Shown: positions 1 to 9,896, numbered from the stretch's first letter. The stretch: 64,000 nucleotides of DNA from Arcobacter sp. (GCA_002869565.1 PKUJ01000016.1:1-64000), one strand, 5' to 3'. Numbers and translations: made by a program. The notes: a model not told the origin generated them from the sequence alone.

Positions 1-69
1 TAGTTTAAAGGCATTTGACATATCTTCCACACTACTTTTATCTAGCTTTTTTATTAGTTCTTCTGACAA
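1..69 (-). CDS. Possible 5' end of a CDS running off the window
   Basis: On the minus strand an open frame starts at a TTG (67-69) and reads LSEELIKKLDKSSVEDMSN before leaving the window at base 1. An in-frame TAA lies two codons upstream, and AAGG sits a few bases before the TTG, so this would be a translation start and not the middle of a gene. Only 23 codons are visible. It lies downstream of hcp and beyond hcp's terminator, where T6SS operons often carry vgrG or effector genes, but nothing here identifies the product. It could equally be a chance frame. Confidence 0.3.
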   Translation of the reverse strand, partial: MSEELIKKLDKSSVEDMSNAFKL

Positions 70-160
70 TCTTTAGCCTTTACTTCTCTTAGTGAAATTC
101 ATTGTAAAGATAACAGTATAAGAAGTAATATTTACAATAAATTAATGGAAATTAAAAAAT

Positions 161-192
161 TAATGGTATATGAAATAAATCATATACCATTA
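161..192 (-). terminator. Rho-independent terminator of hcp and the T6SS operon
   Basis: A perfect 13-bp inverted repeat (161-173 with 180-192, arms TAATGGTATATGA and its complement) encloses a 6-base loop. On the minus strand it is followed by ATTTTTTAAT. It lies 15 bases past the hcp stop codon. This is the strongest terminator-like structure in the T6SS region and marks the end of the leftward transcript. Confidence 0.75.
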
Positions 193-207
193 AAAGTGAG
201 GTTTAAA

Positions 208-732
208 CTAAGCGTTTAATCCTACACCCATTCTCCAATCATCTTCACCAGAAGTACTTGCAGCTTCATGTCTCCATGTAATTTTTCTGTATGCAAATGA
301 TACTTTTTCTAATGGAGCAACTTGAGTTTTTGCTAGTCCCTCTTCATTTTCCATGTAAGCATCAATATCAACAATAACAGCATCTTCTAATACTATTGAA
401 AAATAGTGTTCAGGTTTACCAGCATAACTAGTTCTGTACCATTTTAATTCTACTTCTGTTAATGTTTCACCTTTTGTAAGTGCATTATAAAGAAGAGGAG
501 AAGATTTATCAAAAATTTTTGATATAACTAATGGTTCATGAACTCTTTGTCCTGATGGTTGACCTGATTGAGGATCTCTTGGAATACTAATATTATGAGA
601 GAAACCTTTAATTAAAGCTTCATTCTCATGACCTTTTTGGTAAGAGTTTCCAACAGACTCTGGAGTAAAAGTACCTTCAGTAATTAAACCTTGAGTACTA
701 CCTTTGATTGAAATAAATATCGGGTTGTTCAT
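208..732 (-). CDS. hcp: T6SS tube protein Hcp (TssD)
   Basis: This 174-residue protein has the length and sequence pattern of Hcp: an N-terminal FISIKGSTQG strand, a central segment with HEPLVISKIFDKSSPLL, and a C-terminal FAYRKITWRHE strand. Hcp hexamers stack into the inner tube that is propelled by the TssB/TssC sheath, and Hcp can also carry effectors. It is the last gene of the operon. An 82-base gap separates it from the kinase gene upstream, the largest gap in the operon, and an AAAGGAAC ribosome-binding site precedes the ATG. The gap may hold a separate promoter giving hcp the extra expression it usually needs. The family call is firm. Confidence 0.95.
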   Translation of the reverse strand: MNNPIFISIKGSTQGLITEGTFTPESVGNSYQKGHENEALIKGFSHNISIPRDPQSGQPSGQRVHEPLVISKIFDKSSPLLYNALTKGETLTEVELKWYRTSYAGKPEHYFSIVLEDAVIVDIDAYMENEEGLAKTQVAPLEKVSFAYRKITWRHEAASTSGEDDWRMGVGLNA

Positions 733-814
733 TTTGTTCCTTTTTTTGAATTGAGTAATTTTAACAAAATAAAAATAAAATAATAATAAAGATTAGAAGT
801 TTTTTATAAGATTA

Positions 815-1681
815 TTAAATTAATTTACTATATTTGCTAAAAAGCACTCTTTTATGGGGATTTATATCCAAAGAATTTCTAAACCAATTTTTTAAAAAAA
901 ATGGAATCTTAGATAAGTCATATGTATATTTATTATTTTCAATTTCTTCAAGTGAATTATTTATAAATAAAGGTTTACAATTATATATTTCATACATAAT
1001 ACATGCAAAAGAAAATATATCAGATTGTTTGTTTGGGTTAGATCCAGAAAGTACTTCTGTAGCAGAATATTTTGGATTGAAAGCTTTAACTTTTTTATAT
1101 TCAAGTGATATTTCTTTATTATCTTTTATATCTTGTGAAATCCCAAAATCAAATAATGAAATAAAATTTTTATGAACCATTATATTTGAAGGTGTTATAT
1201 CTGCATGTATAATATTTTCAGAATGAACATATTCAATGGTTTTTGATAAAGTTTTAAAAAGTTTATTTTTGAATTTCTTATCCATATCAAGAATAGAAAG
1301 TTCAGATAATATAGTTCCAGATAAATACTCTAAAACAATATATGGGATATTTGATTCTTCATCTATACCAAAATCTAAAACTTTTACAATATTTTCATGA
1401 TTCATTCTTTTTAAAAAAGAATACTCTGAATAAACAAAAGCAGCGATATCTTTGTTCTTTTGGAGTTCAAGAGATGGTATTTTAATTACAATATTTGAAG
1501 GTTCATTAAAATAATCACAATAAATATCAGTAGCAGTATAAACAGTACTTAATCCACCTCTTCCAATCTCATCCCCAAGATAATATCTATTGTTAAGAAG
1601 GGTGACATCAGATTTTAATTTTTTAAGTTTTTTCTTAAAACTTTTTTTTGATATTTGTGCAATTATATTTTTTTCTTTCAT
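815..1681 (-). CDS. T6SS-associated Ser/Thr protein kinase (PpkA/TagE type)
   Basis: This 288-residue protein is a Hanks-type kinase domain with almost nothing else. Visible motifs are the glycine loop GRGGLSTVY (about residues 41-49), the ATP-binding lysine in VIKIP, the catalytic loop HADITPSN and the DFG motif in LFDFG. The catalytic loop is unusual: HRD is HAD and the following Lys is Thr, but the catalytic Asp and the metal-binding Asn are kept, so it is probably active. Unlike Pseudomonas PpkA it has no transmembrane or periplasmic sensor part. It overlaps the PP2C phosphatase gene by 4 bases. With that phosphatase and the FHA protein TagH it forms a threonine-phosphorylation switch for T6SS assembly. 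Confidence 0.9.
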   Translation of the reverse strand: MKEKNIIAQISKKSFKKKLKKLKSDVTLLNNRYYLGDEIGRGGLSTVYTATDIYCDYFNEPSNIVIKIPSLELQKNKDIAAFVYSEYSFLKRMNHENIVKVLDFGIDEESNIPYIVLEYLSGTILSELSILDMDKKFKNKLFKTLSKTIEYVHSENIIHADITPSNIMVHKNFISLFDFGISQDIKDNKEISLEYKKVKAFNPKYSATEVLSGSNPNKQSDIFSFACIMYEIYNCKPLFINNSLEEIENNKYTYDLSKIPFFLKNWFRNSLDINPHKRVLFSKYSKLI

Positions 1682-2355
1682 TTATTACCAACCATTATTG
1701 CAGTAATATTATCATCAGCTTTTGTTGAAAGAACAGAAGATCTTAATCTTTCCATTCCTATTTCTAAACTTTTGTCTTCAAGTGACAATTTTATTATTTT
1801 ACTTGAAATATTATCGTATAAACCATCACTGCATAATAAAAATAAATCATCTTTTTTTACAATAAATCTTGTTGTTTCAACAAATAAATTTCCAGGAGCA
1901 GATAATGCAGAGGTTAGAACTTTTCTATAGCCATATAAGTCATTAATTTCAACAGAATGATCTTTAGTAACCGTACTAAGAACATTATCTCTTAAATTAT
2001 AACATCTGCTATCTCCAGAGTGAATGCATACGCCTTTGTTGCCTTCTATAAATAATAAAATAAGTGTTGTCCCAATAGTAATATCTTTCACACTTTTTTC
2101 AACTTTATTTTTTAAAATATTATGAATATTTTCAATTTGTTTATTCATAATAAATATTTTATTTTCAAAATCTCCACTCATTTGCATCTCTTCAAAAATA
2201 TCAGTGACTAAATGACTTGCGAAGTTTCCTTCTTCATGCCCACCCATACCATCACATACAATCCATAACCCTCTATCATCACTTGCGTAAAAAGAGTCTT
2301 CATTTACTTTTCGTATATGACCTGGGTGTGTGAATGCAAAACTTTTAAATATCAT
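1678..2355 (-). CDS. PP2C-family Ser/Thr phosphatase (PppA type)
   Basis: This 225-residue protein carries the metal-binding motifs of PPM/PP2C phosphatases: the N-terminal NEDSF, DGMGGHEEG (about residues 35-43), SGDSRCYN, the TKDHS segment, CSDGLYDN and the C-terminal DDNITAIMV. In T6SS clusters this enzyme removes the phosphate that the kinase places on the FHA-domain protein, and so turns the apparatus off. It overlaps the kinase gene by 4 bases and the tssM stop by 1 base, which means tight translational coupling. All catalytic aspartates expected for the family are visible. Confidence 0.92.
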   Translation of the reverse strand: MIFKSFAFTHPGHIRKVNEDSFYASDDRGLWIVCDGMGGHEEGNFASHLVTDIFEEMQMSGDFENKIFIMNKQIENIHNILKNKVEKSVKDITIGTTLILLFIEGNKGVCIHSGDSRCYNLRDNVLSTVTKDHSVEINDLYGYRKVLTSALSAPGNLFVETTRFIVKKDDLFLLCSDGLYDNISSKIIKLSLEDKSLEIGMERLRSSVLSTKADDNITAIMVGNK

Positions 2356-5300
2356 TATAAATTCTCACTTAAATAAAAATTTGATAAGGCATTATGTTTT
2401 TTTACTACTCTTGTAATTGGACCCTTTAAGTAAAAAGCTCCACTATAATCACTATCCTCATATTTTAAAATCACAGAATCTGTAGACGAAGATTGAATAT
2501 CAAATTTATCAAAGAGTTTAAATAATGCCCACTCATTATCAAGATAATTTTCAACTACTGGATTATTTGTTAAATCATATAAATTAAACTTAACTACATT
2601 ATTCAAACTTTGTGCTGGCCAAATAATTTTTTTATTTTTTATTGGACCATGTTCATAATAAATGCTATCATCATCATAGGATAATTCCATTGTAGCAAGA
2701 TTACTACCTAAAACATGTGGCTTAATTGAAGCTACAAAGCCTAAAGAACCATTATTTTTAAAGAATACTTTTTTTAACTTATGTGCATTTAGTAATGCTT
2801 GCATATAAGTTTTTTGTATATTCATCATATTTCCATCTATATTTTTGAAATTGTAAGTATTAGTATTTGTTTCTACTTTAACAAAATTCGAAATATATTT
2901 TTTATGAAAACTATCAAGAATTCCATCTTTTTTGAAGAAATCACTAAAATCTTCAAGTTTTATATAATTGTTTGCTTCCTTTTTTGCAATTGGGTATTTA
3001 TTTTTAATTCTTTCATTATAAAAAGATAAAACATCCTCTTTATATTTTGTATTAATATAAGATTTTGCATAACTTAATATCAATTTCCAATTTGAAATTA
3101 AAATTTGTCTATACCATTTTTTTACATGTATTGGTAATGAATTTAAAGGTACAACCATAGGTTGTGAATTTCCATTAATTCTATCTGTTACAATTTTAAA
3201 AGAATCATATTTTGGAGTAACCGCACCATTTATTGATGTCATTGTTTGATATGTTTTATTTAATTTTGCAACCGCATTTTTTAAAACATTTGATGGTTGT
3301 TCATTTTCATCTAAAAGAGAGTTATACTCTTTGAAAAAATTTCTTAGATTCTTCACACTTGTATTGTCCATAGTATTATCAACAGAATTTAAAGCTTTTT
3401 TAGCAACAGCTCTTCCTATTTGTCCTGGAGCAACCGTTGCAATAACAGCATTTTTAATTTTACTATCATCTTTTGAACTTGATTTTAGTTGTTCAGCTGG
3501 AGTATAAAGATCTGTGTGCTCTTTTAAAGCTCTTAATACTGAAATTATAGGAGAATCTGCTGAGCTTAATATTGATAACTGATTTGTTAAAGCTGATATA
3601 CTATTTTGAGAAGGAATTCTTAATTTTGTTAATGCAGTATTCCAATATCTTTTATAATCAGCAAAATAAAAACTTAATATTTTTTTGTAGTGATTATTTA
3701 TTTCTACAATACTTAAGTCAGTTCTTTTTCCAATAACCCAGTTATTTAAAAGTATATCTTTTGTTAAACCTCTTCCATCTTTAATCATGATTGAATAACC
3801 TGTTTTTGTGAAAAATCCAGGAATTGAGTAGTTGTTTCCTTTAAAAGATGATATATTACTTTCAAGAACATGCGAGAATCTGAAATCTTTTAGATTCATA
3901 TCCCCTACTTTATTTTTTAAACCTCGATATGTTAAAGCTTCACTTCCTAATTTTGTTAATCTATTTCTTGCAAGCTTTAATGTTGTTTTATTTAAGTCAT
4001 AAGGTTCAAAACCATAATTTAATATATTTGCCCAATGGTAATTTAAGCCTTTTTGTATACTAGGAGTATCAGGGAAAAGTTTCGCCCATCTTTTTGCCAT
4101 ATAATCAGTAAGATAATCTTTGTCTCTTCTTTTTAAATTCTCTAACATCACATATGCTTTTGTATTATCCCAGGTTTTATCAAAACTTTTAAGATTTGAT
4201 CTCATCTGTTTTTCTATCTCATTTGCGACTCTTGGTAATAATAAAGATTTTAAATCATTGTAATAAACTTCATAGATTTTTTTCTTTCTATCTTCAGTTT
4301 TATAAAAAAGTAACTTCCAAAAATCATCTGAAGTGTATTTTTCATTGTAATGTTTTATTTTTTCTAAATCATTTAAAACTTCAAGTACTTCGTTGAATCC
4401 ATCTGATGGTATAACTTTAGTTTTTTTACTATTATAAACTTGATAGCTATTTTCTAGTTTATTTAAAGTGTCATTATGAATAACAAAATCTCTAACAATA
4501 AAAATACTGAAAAAGAGAACTAATAAAAATGCTATTGAATATGAAATAATCTGGTTTCTTTTTATTTTCTTTTTATAATTATCATCCATTTTTATTATTT
4601 CAGATTCTGGGAAAATGATATCATTTAAAAGTTTCTTTATAAAAAGACCTTTTGTATCTCTAGATGTACCTAATTTATCTTCTGGAACTAGTGCATTATG
4701 ATTGTCTTCACAAGGTACACTTGTAAAATATACACCTCTAAGCATTAATGGTTTTCTATATCTAGTCTGTGCGAAACATATATCTACAAATAAGTTTACT
4801 TTTTCAAATAACTCTGAAAAATTTTCACAAAATAAGAATATTTTACTTCTATACTCATCTTCCCACTCATAATGCATTCTATCTAGTACAGAACTATTTA
4901 ATCTCTTTAATAAGTCTTCTAATTGTGGCTTAACAATGTTTGTATCAATATTTTTATTTTCAGCATCAAATGTTATACCAAGTATTTCATTCTTTTCTTC
5001 TTCTGTTAGATTAGAGAAGTATTCATTGAAACCTTCAATCTTATCACTTTTTGTAATGATTAAATAAATAGGAATACTAGACATAAATGATTTTGAAAGT
5101 TCATCAAACCTATCTCTTAAGTCTTTACCATATTGTTCTAATTCTTTTTCAGTTTTATCAACTAAAGTATCGACACTAATTGTTAGAATAACACCATTTA
5201 TAGGTCTTCGCCATCTTTTTTTAGTGAATAAATTTAAAAATGATTTCCAAATAACAGGATCTTCTGGATTTTGCTTTAATTCAATATAATTACCAGGCAT

Positions 5301-5834
5301 ATCTATAAAAACAGAATGTTCTGCAAAATACCATTGGAAAGATTTAGTACTCTCTTCTTCAACGATAACCCTATTATCATAATTAACATTTAAAGGAAAA
5401 TCTAGACCTGAAGATTCTAGTAAAGTAGTTTTCCCTTCAGAGTTATTTCCAACAACTAAATACCATGGTAATTCATATTTAGCTCTTCTTTTATTTTTGT
5501 ATAAAGAGGATTTTCTTATTATTTTTATTGATTCATAAAATTTTCTTTTTAATTCTTTTATTTTTTCAGATATAACCTTTTTATGTTCCTCATGTAATTC
5601 TCTCTGCTCTCTTTTTTCTTTTATAATTTCTTGAGTTTCTTCTTTTTTAAAAAGTAGTACTAATAAAATTATTATAACTGTCCCAAAAAATATACTAAAT
5701 GAAATTAATAATCTAAAATTTAATTCTTCAAATGATTTAAAAAAGAATGGTGTTACAAAGATAACTAATAATGAAAGAACTAAAGCAATACTCAAAAGCC
5801 AAAAATTCAATGATTTAAATATTGATTTTTTCAT
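2355..5834 (-). CDS. tssM: T6SS membrane-complex protein TssM (IcmF)
   Basis: This 1159-residue protein has the usual IcmF/TssM layout. Two transmembrane helices lie at about residues 10-30 and 40-62. A cytoplasmic GTPase-like domain follows, with a Walker A motif GNNSEGKT at about residue 128. A third helix lies near 430-450, and a large periplasmic C-terminal part completes the protein. TssM spans the periplasm and joins TssL in the inner membrane to the lipoprotein TssJ at the outer membrane. Here the P-loop is intact, although not all TssM proteins keep it. It abuts tssL (stop and start share a base) and the PP2C gene. Confidence 0.95.
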   Translation of the reverse strand: MKKSIFKSLNFWLLSIALVLSLLVIFVTPFFFKSFEELNFRLLISFSIFFGTVIIILLVLLFKKEETQEIIKEKREQRELHEEHKKVISEKIKELKRKFYESIKIIRKSSLYKNKRRAKYELPWYLVVGNNSEGKTTLLESSGLDFPLNVNYDNRVIVEEESTKSFQWYFAEHSVFIDMPGNYIELKQNPEDPVIWKSFLNLFTKKRWRRPINGVILTISVDTLVDKTEKELEQYGKDLRDRFDELSKSFMSSIPIYLIITKSDKIEGFNEYFSNLTEEEKNEILGITFDAENKNIDTNIVKPQLEDLLKRLNSSVLDRMHYEWEDEYRSKIFLFCENFSELFEKVNLFVDICFAQTRYRKPLMLRGVYFTSVPCEDNHNALVPEDKLGTSRDTKGLFIKKLLNDIIFPESEIIKMDDNYKKKIKRNQIISYSIAFLLVLFFSIFIVRDFVIHNDTLNKLENSYQVYNSKKTKVIPSDGFNEVLEVLNDLEKIKHYNEKYTSDDFWKLLFYKTEDRKKKIYEVYYNDLKSLLLPRVANEIEKQMRSNLKSFDKTWDNTKAYVMLENLKRRDKDYLTDYMAKRWAKLFPDTPSIQKGLNYHWANILNYGFEPYDLNKTTLKLARNRLTKLGSEALTYRGLKNKVGDMNLKDFRFSHVLESNISSFKGNNYSIPGFFTKTGYSIMIKDGRGLTKDILLNNWVIGKRTDLSIVEINNHYKKILSFYFADYKRYWNTALTKLRIPSQNSISALTNQLSILSSADSPIISVLRALKEHTDLYTPAEQLKSSSKDDSKIKNAVIATVAPGQIGRAVAKKALNSVDNTMDNTSVKNLRNFFKEYNSLLDENEQPSNVLKNAVAKLNKTYQTMTSINGAVTPKYDSFKIVTDRINGNSQPMVVPLNSLPIHVKKWYRQILISNWKLILSYAKSYINTKYKEDVLSFYNERIKNKYPIAKKEANNYIKLEDFSDFFKKDGILDSFHKKYISNFVKVETNTNTYNFKNIDGNMMNIQKTYMQALLNAHKLKKVFFKNNGSLGFVASIKPHVLGSNLATMELSYDDDSIYYEHGPIKNKKIIWPAQSLNNVVKFNLYDLTNNPVVENYLDNEWALFKLFDKFDIQSSSTDSVILKYEDSDYSGAFYLKGPITRVVKKHNALSNFYLSENL

Positions 5835-6709
5835 TAATTACTTCCTTCTAAATCACTTATTTGAAAAGCTTTATAGTCTTTATTTAACAACTCAACAAAT
5901 TTTTCATCTTGTTGATGCAAACTGAAAGTTAAACTAGAATAAACAATTAATAGTAGAGTGAAAATACTAAGAATTAATATAGGATAAGATACTTTATCAA
6001 ATAGTCTATATTTGTCTTTTGAAGGCTCTTGAAATGAATAAAAAGTCAAGGGATCGCGCCCTTGAACAATTTTAATTTGTCTAAATAAACCATCCTTAAT
6101 ATTGTTTAATTCAATTTGTCCTCTATCCATTACTCTATATTTACCTTCAAATCCTAAAGCTAGACAAATATACATAAGCTCAAGAATATGTATATATTTA
6201 GCAGGAACTTTTAAAAATTTATCTAATAAATGAAAAAAGTTTTCTCCTCCATATGTTTCATTATGGAAAATACTTAATAAACTATTGTTAGTCCAGTTAT
6301 TATCTCTACCCAAATAAGTAGAATTTATTAATTCGTCAGAAAAAGTACATAATATATATCTAGTAACTAATACTTCATTCTCTTCAATACCATATTTATT
6401 TGCTGTATCATTGTATAAGTTTATTTTCGCAACTAATTCTTCTCGAGCATCATATGTACTATCTTTATCTAAACCTTTTTTTAATTGTAAGACGGTTCTT
6501 AAAAGTGGAGAAGCAGCAGTTATAAAAGGATTAAAACTAATTTCATATTCATTAGTTCTTTTTATAGGTCTTCTTCTAAATACACTTTTTTGTTTTTTAT
6601 AATCCTCAATTGTACTTTTTTGCTGATGATTAAAATTTGTTAATGAATCATTATTTTGATTGTGTGAAATTAAGATGGTTTTGTTATTCATATTTCTCTC
6701 TAATATCAA
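5834..6709 (-). CDS. tssL: T6SS inner-membrane protein TssL (DotU)
   Basis: This 291-residue DotU-family protein has a cytoplasmic helical domain (about residues 45-220, including NPFITAASPLL and YICLALGFEGKYR) and one C-terminal transmembrane helix (ILILSIFTLLLIVYSSL, about 245-262). The short tail contains no OmpA/peptidoglycan-binding domain, so the cell-wall anchor, if any, must come from another protein. TssL partners TssM and TssK at the membrane base. The first residues before MNNKTILIS may not be translated: the in-frame ATG at MNNK is an alternative start. It overlaps the tssK stop by 4 bases. Confidence 0.93.
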   Translation of the reverse strand: MILERNMNNKTILISHNQNNDSLTNFNHQQKSTIEDYKKQKSVFRRRPIKRTNEYEISFNPFITAASPLLRTVLQLKKGLDKDSTYDAREELVAKINLYNDTANKYGIEENEVLVTRYILCTFSDELINSTYLGRDNNWTNNSLLSIFHNETYGGENFFHLLDKFLKVPAKYIHILELMYICLALGFEGKYRVMDRGQIELNNIKDGLFRQIKIVQGRDPLTFYSFQEPSKDKYRLFDKVSYPILILSIFTLLLIVYSSLTFSLHQQDEKFVELLNKDYKAFQISDLEGSN

Positions 6710-8037
6710 TTATTTTTTATTGCCCATAATGCATAACTAACATTAGGCAAAGTAGCAGATAAATGGAATGCAAATCCGGCAGATTTTGTTAACTCTATTT
6801 TGTTTTTATCAGTTAATTCTAATTTAAAATAAAGATGATTAATTCTATACGGAATCTCTTTAGGTGGATTTGATAGAGGTTTAATTTTAAATCCAACAAG
6901 ATGATAATTAACAAGATTTTTAATTGTCTCAATTGTTCCCATCTTTAGCCCTGTAACTAAAATCTCTTTTATTTTTTCTGCTGATAAATCTGCATTAACT
7001 GAGAATATAAAAGATGAATTATTAAATAATTCTTTATCCTTCATAGGAACAATATAAATACCATATTTTCTCTCTTCAATTGGCAATGAAATACTGTTTT
7101 GTTCAAGAACCATTGTGAGCATAGATTTAAGTTCATTTAATATATTTTCAAAACTTGTTGTTTGATCAAAATGATCATAAGTAAATTGTTTTAACAATCT
7201 TTTTTCTTTTTTCATAAAAATAGCTAACTCTCCAGCTAAATGAGTAAGTTCTCTAAATAATTCATCAGGATGGATTTTATCTTGTGTTAATAAAAAGTGA
7301 AAACTACTATTGTATTTATTTAATACTTGCAACATTAAATAATCACCTAATTCAGAACTTTGAAGAACAGAATCACTCACTTTTTGTGCAAGTTTTTCTG
7401 ATCGATAAGTTAAAGTACTAATTAGTTCATTTATTTTTGATAATAAATATTTTGATGAGTTTAAATGCAAAAAAGATGGAATAAATGTATCGTCCAAAGA
7501 TACTATACCACTGTTTGATACATTACCAATCTTAGCTATTTTTATATTAATATAACTATCACTTAATTCATCTTCAAGTTGTAATTTAAAATTGTATTGA
7601 GCTACAGATAAGTCACTGATACTAACTTCGCTAGTATTTGTATTGGGAACATTTGAAAGAGTTTTAGCTTTATATCTAGTAAGCAAATTTTTATGTTCGT
7701 CAAAATGAACTTCATCACTATCTTTTACATTAATTGGTAATGATAAATAAATATATTTATTCATATCGGAAGTATTTATATCAAGGCTTAAAGAATATGA
7801 ATCTTTAGAACTAATATTAAATAATGTTCCATCTGATAAAATACCAGATGCATTTTCAATTATCACTTTACTTGTGCTTAATAAATGTTCATTAATTTTA
7901 AATTCAAAAAATCCCCAATTATTTTGTCTAGATTGATATGTTCTTGTCATTAATTCATAATTATAATAACGATCATTTTGCTGAAAATGTTGAGGTCTTA
8001 TAAAAAGACCTTCTCTCCATATTACTTTATTTTCCAT
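6706..8037 (-). CDS. tssK: T6SS baseplate protein TssK
   Basis: This 443-residue protein begins with the family hallmark VIWREGLFIRPQHFQQ, seen in most TssK proteins, and keeps the length expected (about 440-450). TssK trimers link the TssF/TssG baseplate wedges to the cytoplasmic part of the TssL/TssM membrane complex. The C-terminal domain, which contacts the membrane complex, ends with VSYALWAIKNN. The gene shares one base with the tssJ stop upstream and overlaps tssL by 4 bases. Confidence 0.94.
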   Translation of the reverse strand: MENKVIWREGLFIRPQHFQQNDRYYNYELMTRTYQSRQNNWGFFEFKINEHLLSTSKVIIENASGILSDGTLFNISSKDSYSLSLDINTSDMNKYIYLSLPINVKDSDEVHFDEHKNLLTRYKAKTLSNVPNTNTSEVSISDLSVAQYNFKLQLEDELSDSYINIKIAKIGNVSNSGIVSLDDTFIPSFLHLNSSKYLLSKINELISTLTYRSEKLAQKVSDSVLQSSELGDYLMLQVLNKYNSSFHFLLTQDKIHPDELFRELTHLAGELAIFMKKEKRLLKQFTYDHFDQTTSFENILNELKSMLTMVLEQNSISLPIEERKYGIYIVPMKDKELFNNSSFIFSVNADLSAEKIKEILVTGLKMGTIETIKNLVNYHLVGFKIKPLSNPPKEIPYRINHLYFKLELTDKNKIELTKSAGFAFHLSATLPNVSYALWAIKNN

Positions 8038-8492
8038 TACTCTACTCTTTTTATACTAAAGTTTTCAATTTCTAATTCTGCATAATTAAAACTTTCTTTT
8101 TGCAGATTAATTACATGCTTCCAAGAAGTTTTATTTTCAATATTTCTAAATTTTCCAATTACACCTAAAAATTTGGTTCTATCATCAAAAACAATTCTAT
8201 ATGTTTGTTCTTGTTCTGGAATAATGATATGTTTTGCCTGTGAAATTAAATCATTATTTAATTTCTTACCTGATTTATCTAAAAGTTTCCAAAAATCATA
8301 TTTTAAAAATTTCTCTGCTGAATCCAATTCATAGAAAGTCAACATTAAAGGTGAAGATTCGTTATCTAAATCTTGATTTAAATCCTTAGATGATTTTATA
8401 ACCAATTCCATATGTGTAGGTTTACTAGCACATCCACTTATAAAAAAAGTTATTAGTATAACTGTAAATAGTGTTTTTAATAATAGTTTCAT
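8037..8492 (-). CDS. tssJ: T6SS outer-membrane lipoprotein TssJ
   Basis: This 151-residue protein has a lipoprotein signal peptide ending in the lipobox FISGC (Cys about residue 21) followed by a small beta-rich domain, the typical form of TssJ (SciN). The segment LMLTFYELDSAEKF matches the family's conserved strand and loop. It anchors the periplasmic part of TssM to the outer membrane. It lies between tagH (9 bases) and tssK in the operon, the normal neighbourhood for TssJ, which supports the call. Confidence 0.88.
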   Translation of the reverse strand: MKLLLKTLFTVILITFFISGCASKPTHMELVIKSSKDLNQDLDNESSPLMLTFYELDSAEKFLKYDFWKLLDKSGKKLNNDLISQAKHIIIPEQEQTYRIVFDDRTKFLGVIGKFRNIENKTSWKHVINLQKESFNYAELEIENFSIKRVE

Positions 8493-8501
8493 TTTTTTCC
8501 T

Positions 8502-9893
8502 TTATATCGATGTTAATTTTATACTATACGAAATATTGTTGTATTCTTTTGAAAAATCTTTTTCAATTAGATTGATACCAAAATCTGGATCTTCATTTAA
8601 TTTCTTAAACATATTTATATAAGCATCCCACATTTGATATTTTTTGGGCATTAAGGCATTTAATTCGCCACTTGTTTCAAAATGATGTTCTAAACTTTTG
8701 GGAGAGAATTTTAAAACAGCTATGTTTATAAGATTTTTACTTGATCTATGCAATGCAATATTATGGATATCTAATTCTTTAAAAGATTTATTTACTGCTT
8801 CAGAAATCTTTATGTCATTATTATTTTTATTTTCTAATAAATTTAAAGCATGCTGTCCCATTTTAACTGGATTAGAGTCATTATAAGCGTGACTATTATT
8901 ACTTATTAATAAATCATTTTTAATTTTTTCTTTTGTATTTAAAGATTTTTTTAAACCATCTAAACAATTTATTACAATATCAGAAATTTCTGTCAATATG
9001 TAATCTCTATCCTCTTGATTTAGTGAACTTAATTCAATACCTAACTTTTTCTCAATGATTGAAATGCCCTGCTCTGTTTCTTCTTTTGACAAAATTGGCT
9101 TTTTAGTTATGGGTTCTTCTATGATTTCTTCTTTTTCAATGATTACTTCAGTTACTTCTTCTACAACTTTCTTTGGTGTAACTTCTTTAATTATTTCTTC
9201 TTCTTTTATTACTTCTGGTTCTATAACTTCAGTAAAACTTTGAACATTAATATGTTGATTAAGAGGATCTGTATATGTTCTATCGTCAACAAATTCTGTA
9301 TCTAATATTGTTGTTTTAATATTATTAAAAGGGTTTAGATTATTGTTCTCAACATCTTTTTTATCATTAAACATATTCATCACATTTGAACCAAAATCAC
9401 TATCATCATCCGGAATAATAAATGAATTATTCATTACATTAGAATCTTCTAAAATAAAATCATCTAAAAAATCATCATCATTGGGTATCAGCTGAGTGCC
9501 TAATTGAGGGTTTCTACTGTTATTGTTGCTTCTCGAATAATCATTATTAATAATATCATCTTGAGAATAATCATTATCAATAAATCTAGCTTGAATTTCG
9601 TAGTCACCTATAATAAATATATCTGTAGAATTAATCTTAATTGATATATTCTTTGGTAATTTTTTATAAGGATACTTTAAATACGTACCATTTGTACTTT
9701 GGTCCTTAATAAAATAAATACCATCTTTGAATTCAACAGAGGCATGATTACTTGATATATAATTTTTTCTATCTGTTAATGTCCAATCAACATCATCTGA
9801 ACGACCTATGGATCCGCCTGTCATATTAAAATGGAAATTCCTTTTTTCAGGTATATCTTTACCATTTTTTATTAGGTCAAATATTAATTTCAT
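8502..9893 (-). CDS. tagH: FHA-domain T6SS regulator TagH (Fha)
   Basis: This 463-residue protein starts with a forkhead-associated domain: GGSIGRSDDVDW at about residues 26-37, SSNHASVEF at about 48-56 and DQSTNGTYLKY at about 63-73. These are the phosphothreonine-binding loops. A long acidic linker with a run of Glu-Val-Ile repeats (about 225-265) leads to a C-terminal domain (about 275-463) found in T6SS FHA proteins, ending near DPDFGINLIEKDF. In other bacteria the kinase phosphorylates this protein and the FHA domain then promotes assembly. With the kinase and phosphatase it completes the threonine-phosphorylation pathway. Confidence 0.9.
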   Translation of the reverse strand: MKLIFDLIKNGKDIPEKRNFHFNMTGGSIGRSDDVDWTLTDRKNYISSNHASVEFKDGIYFIKDQSTNGTYLKYPYKKLPKNISIKINSTDIFIIGDYEIQARFIDNDYSQDDIINNDYSRSNNNSRNPQLGTQLIPNDDDFLDDFILEDSNVMNNSFIIPDDDSDFGSNVMNMFNDKKDVENNNLNPFNNIKTTILDTEFVDDRTYTDPLNQHINVQSFTEVIEPEVIKEEEIIKEVTPKKVVEEVTEVIIEKEEIIEEPITKKPILSKEETEQGISIIEKKLGIELSSLNQEDRDYILTEISDIVINCLDGLKKSLNTKEKIKNDLLISNNSHAYNDSNPVKMGQHALNLLENKNNNDIKISEAVNKSFKELDIHNIALHRSSKNLINIAVLKFSPKSLEHHFETSGELNALMPKKYQMWDAYINMFKKLNEDPDFGINLIEKDFSKEYNNISYSIKLTSI

Positions 9894-9896
9894 TAA

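Noticed and set aside
9055-9243. Frame of 62 codons on the plus strand inside tagH
   Set aside because: It is the complement of the Glu/Val/Ile-rich linker of tagH and has no start signals.
9100-9260. Short repeats in tagH that look like a CRISPR array
   Set aside because: They are low-complexity Glu-Val-Ile codon repeats without regular spacers or conserved repeat length.
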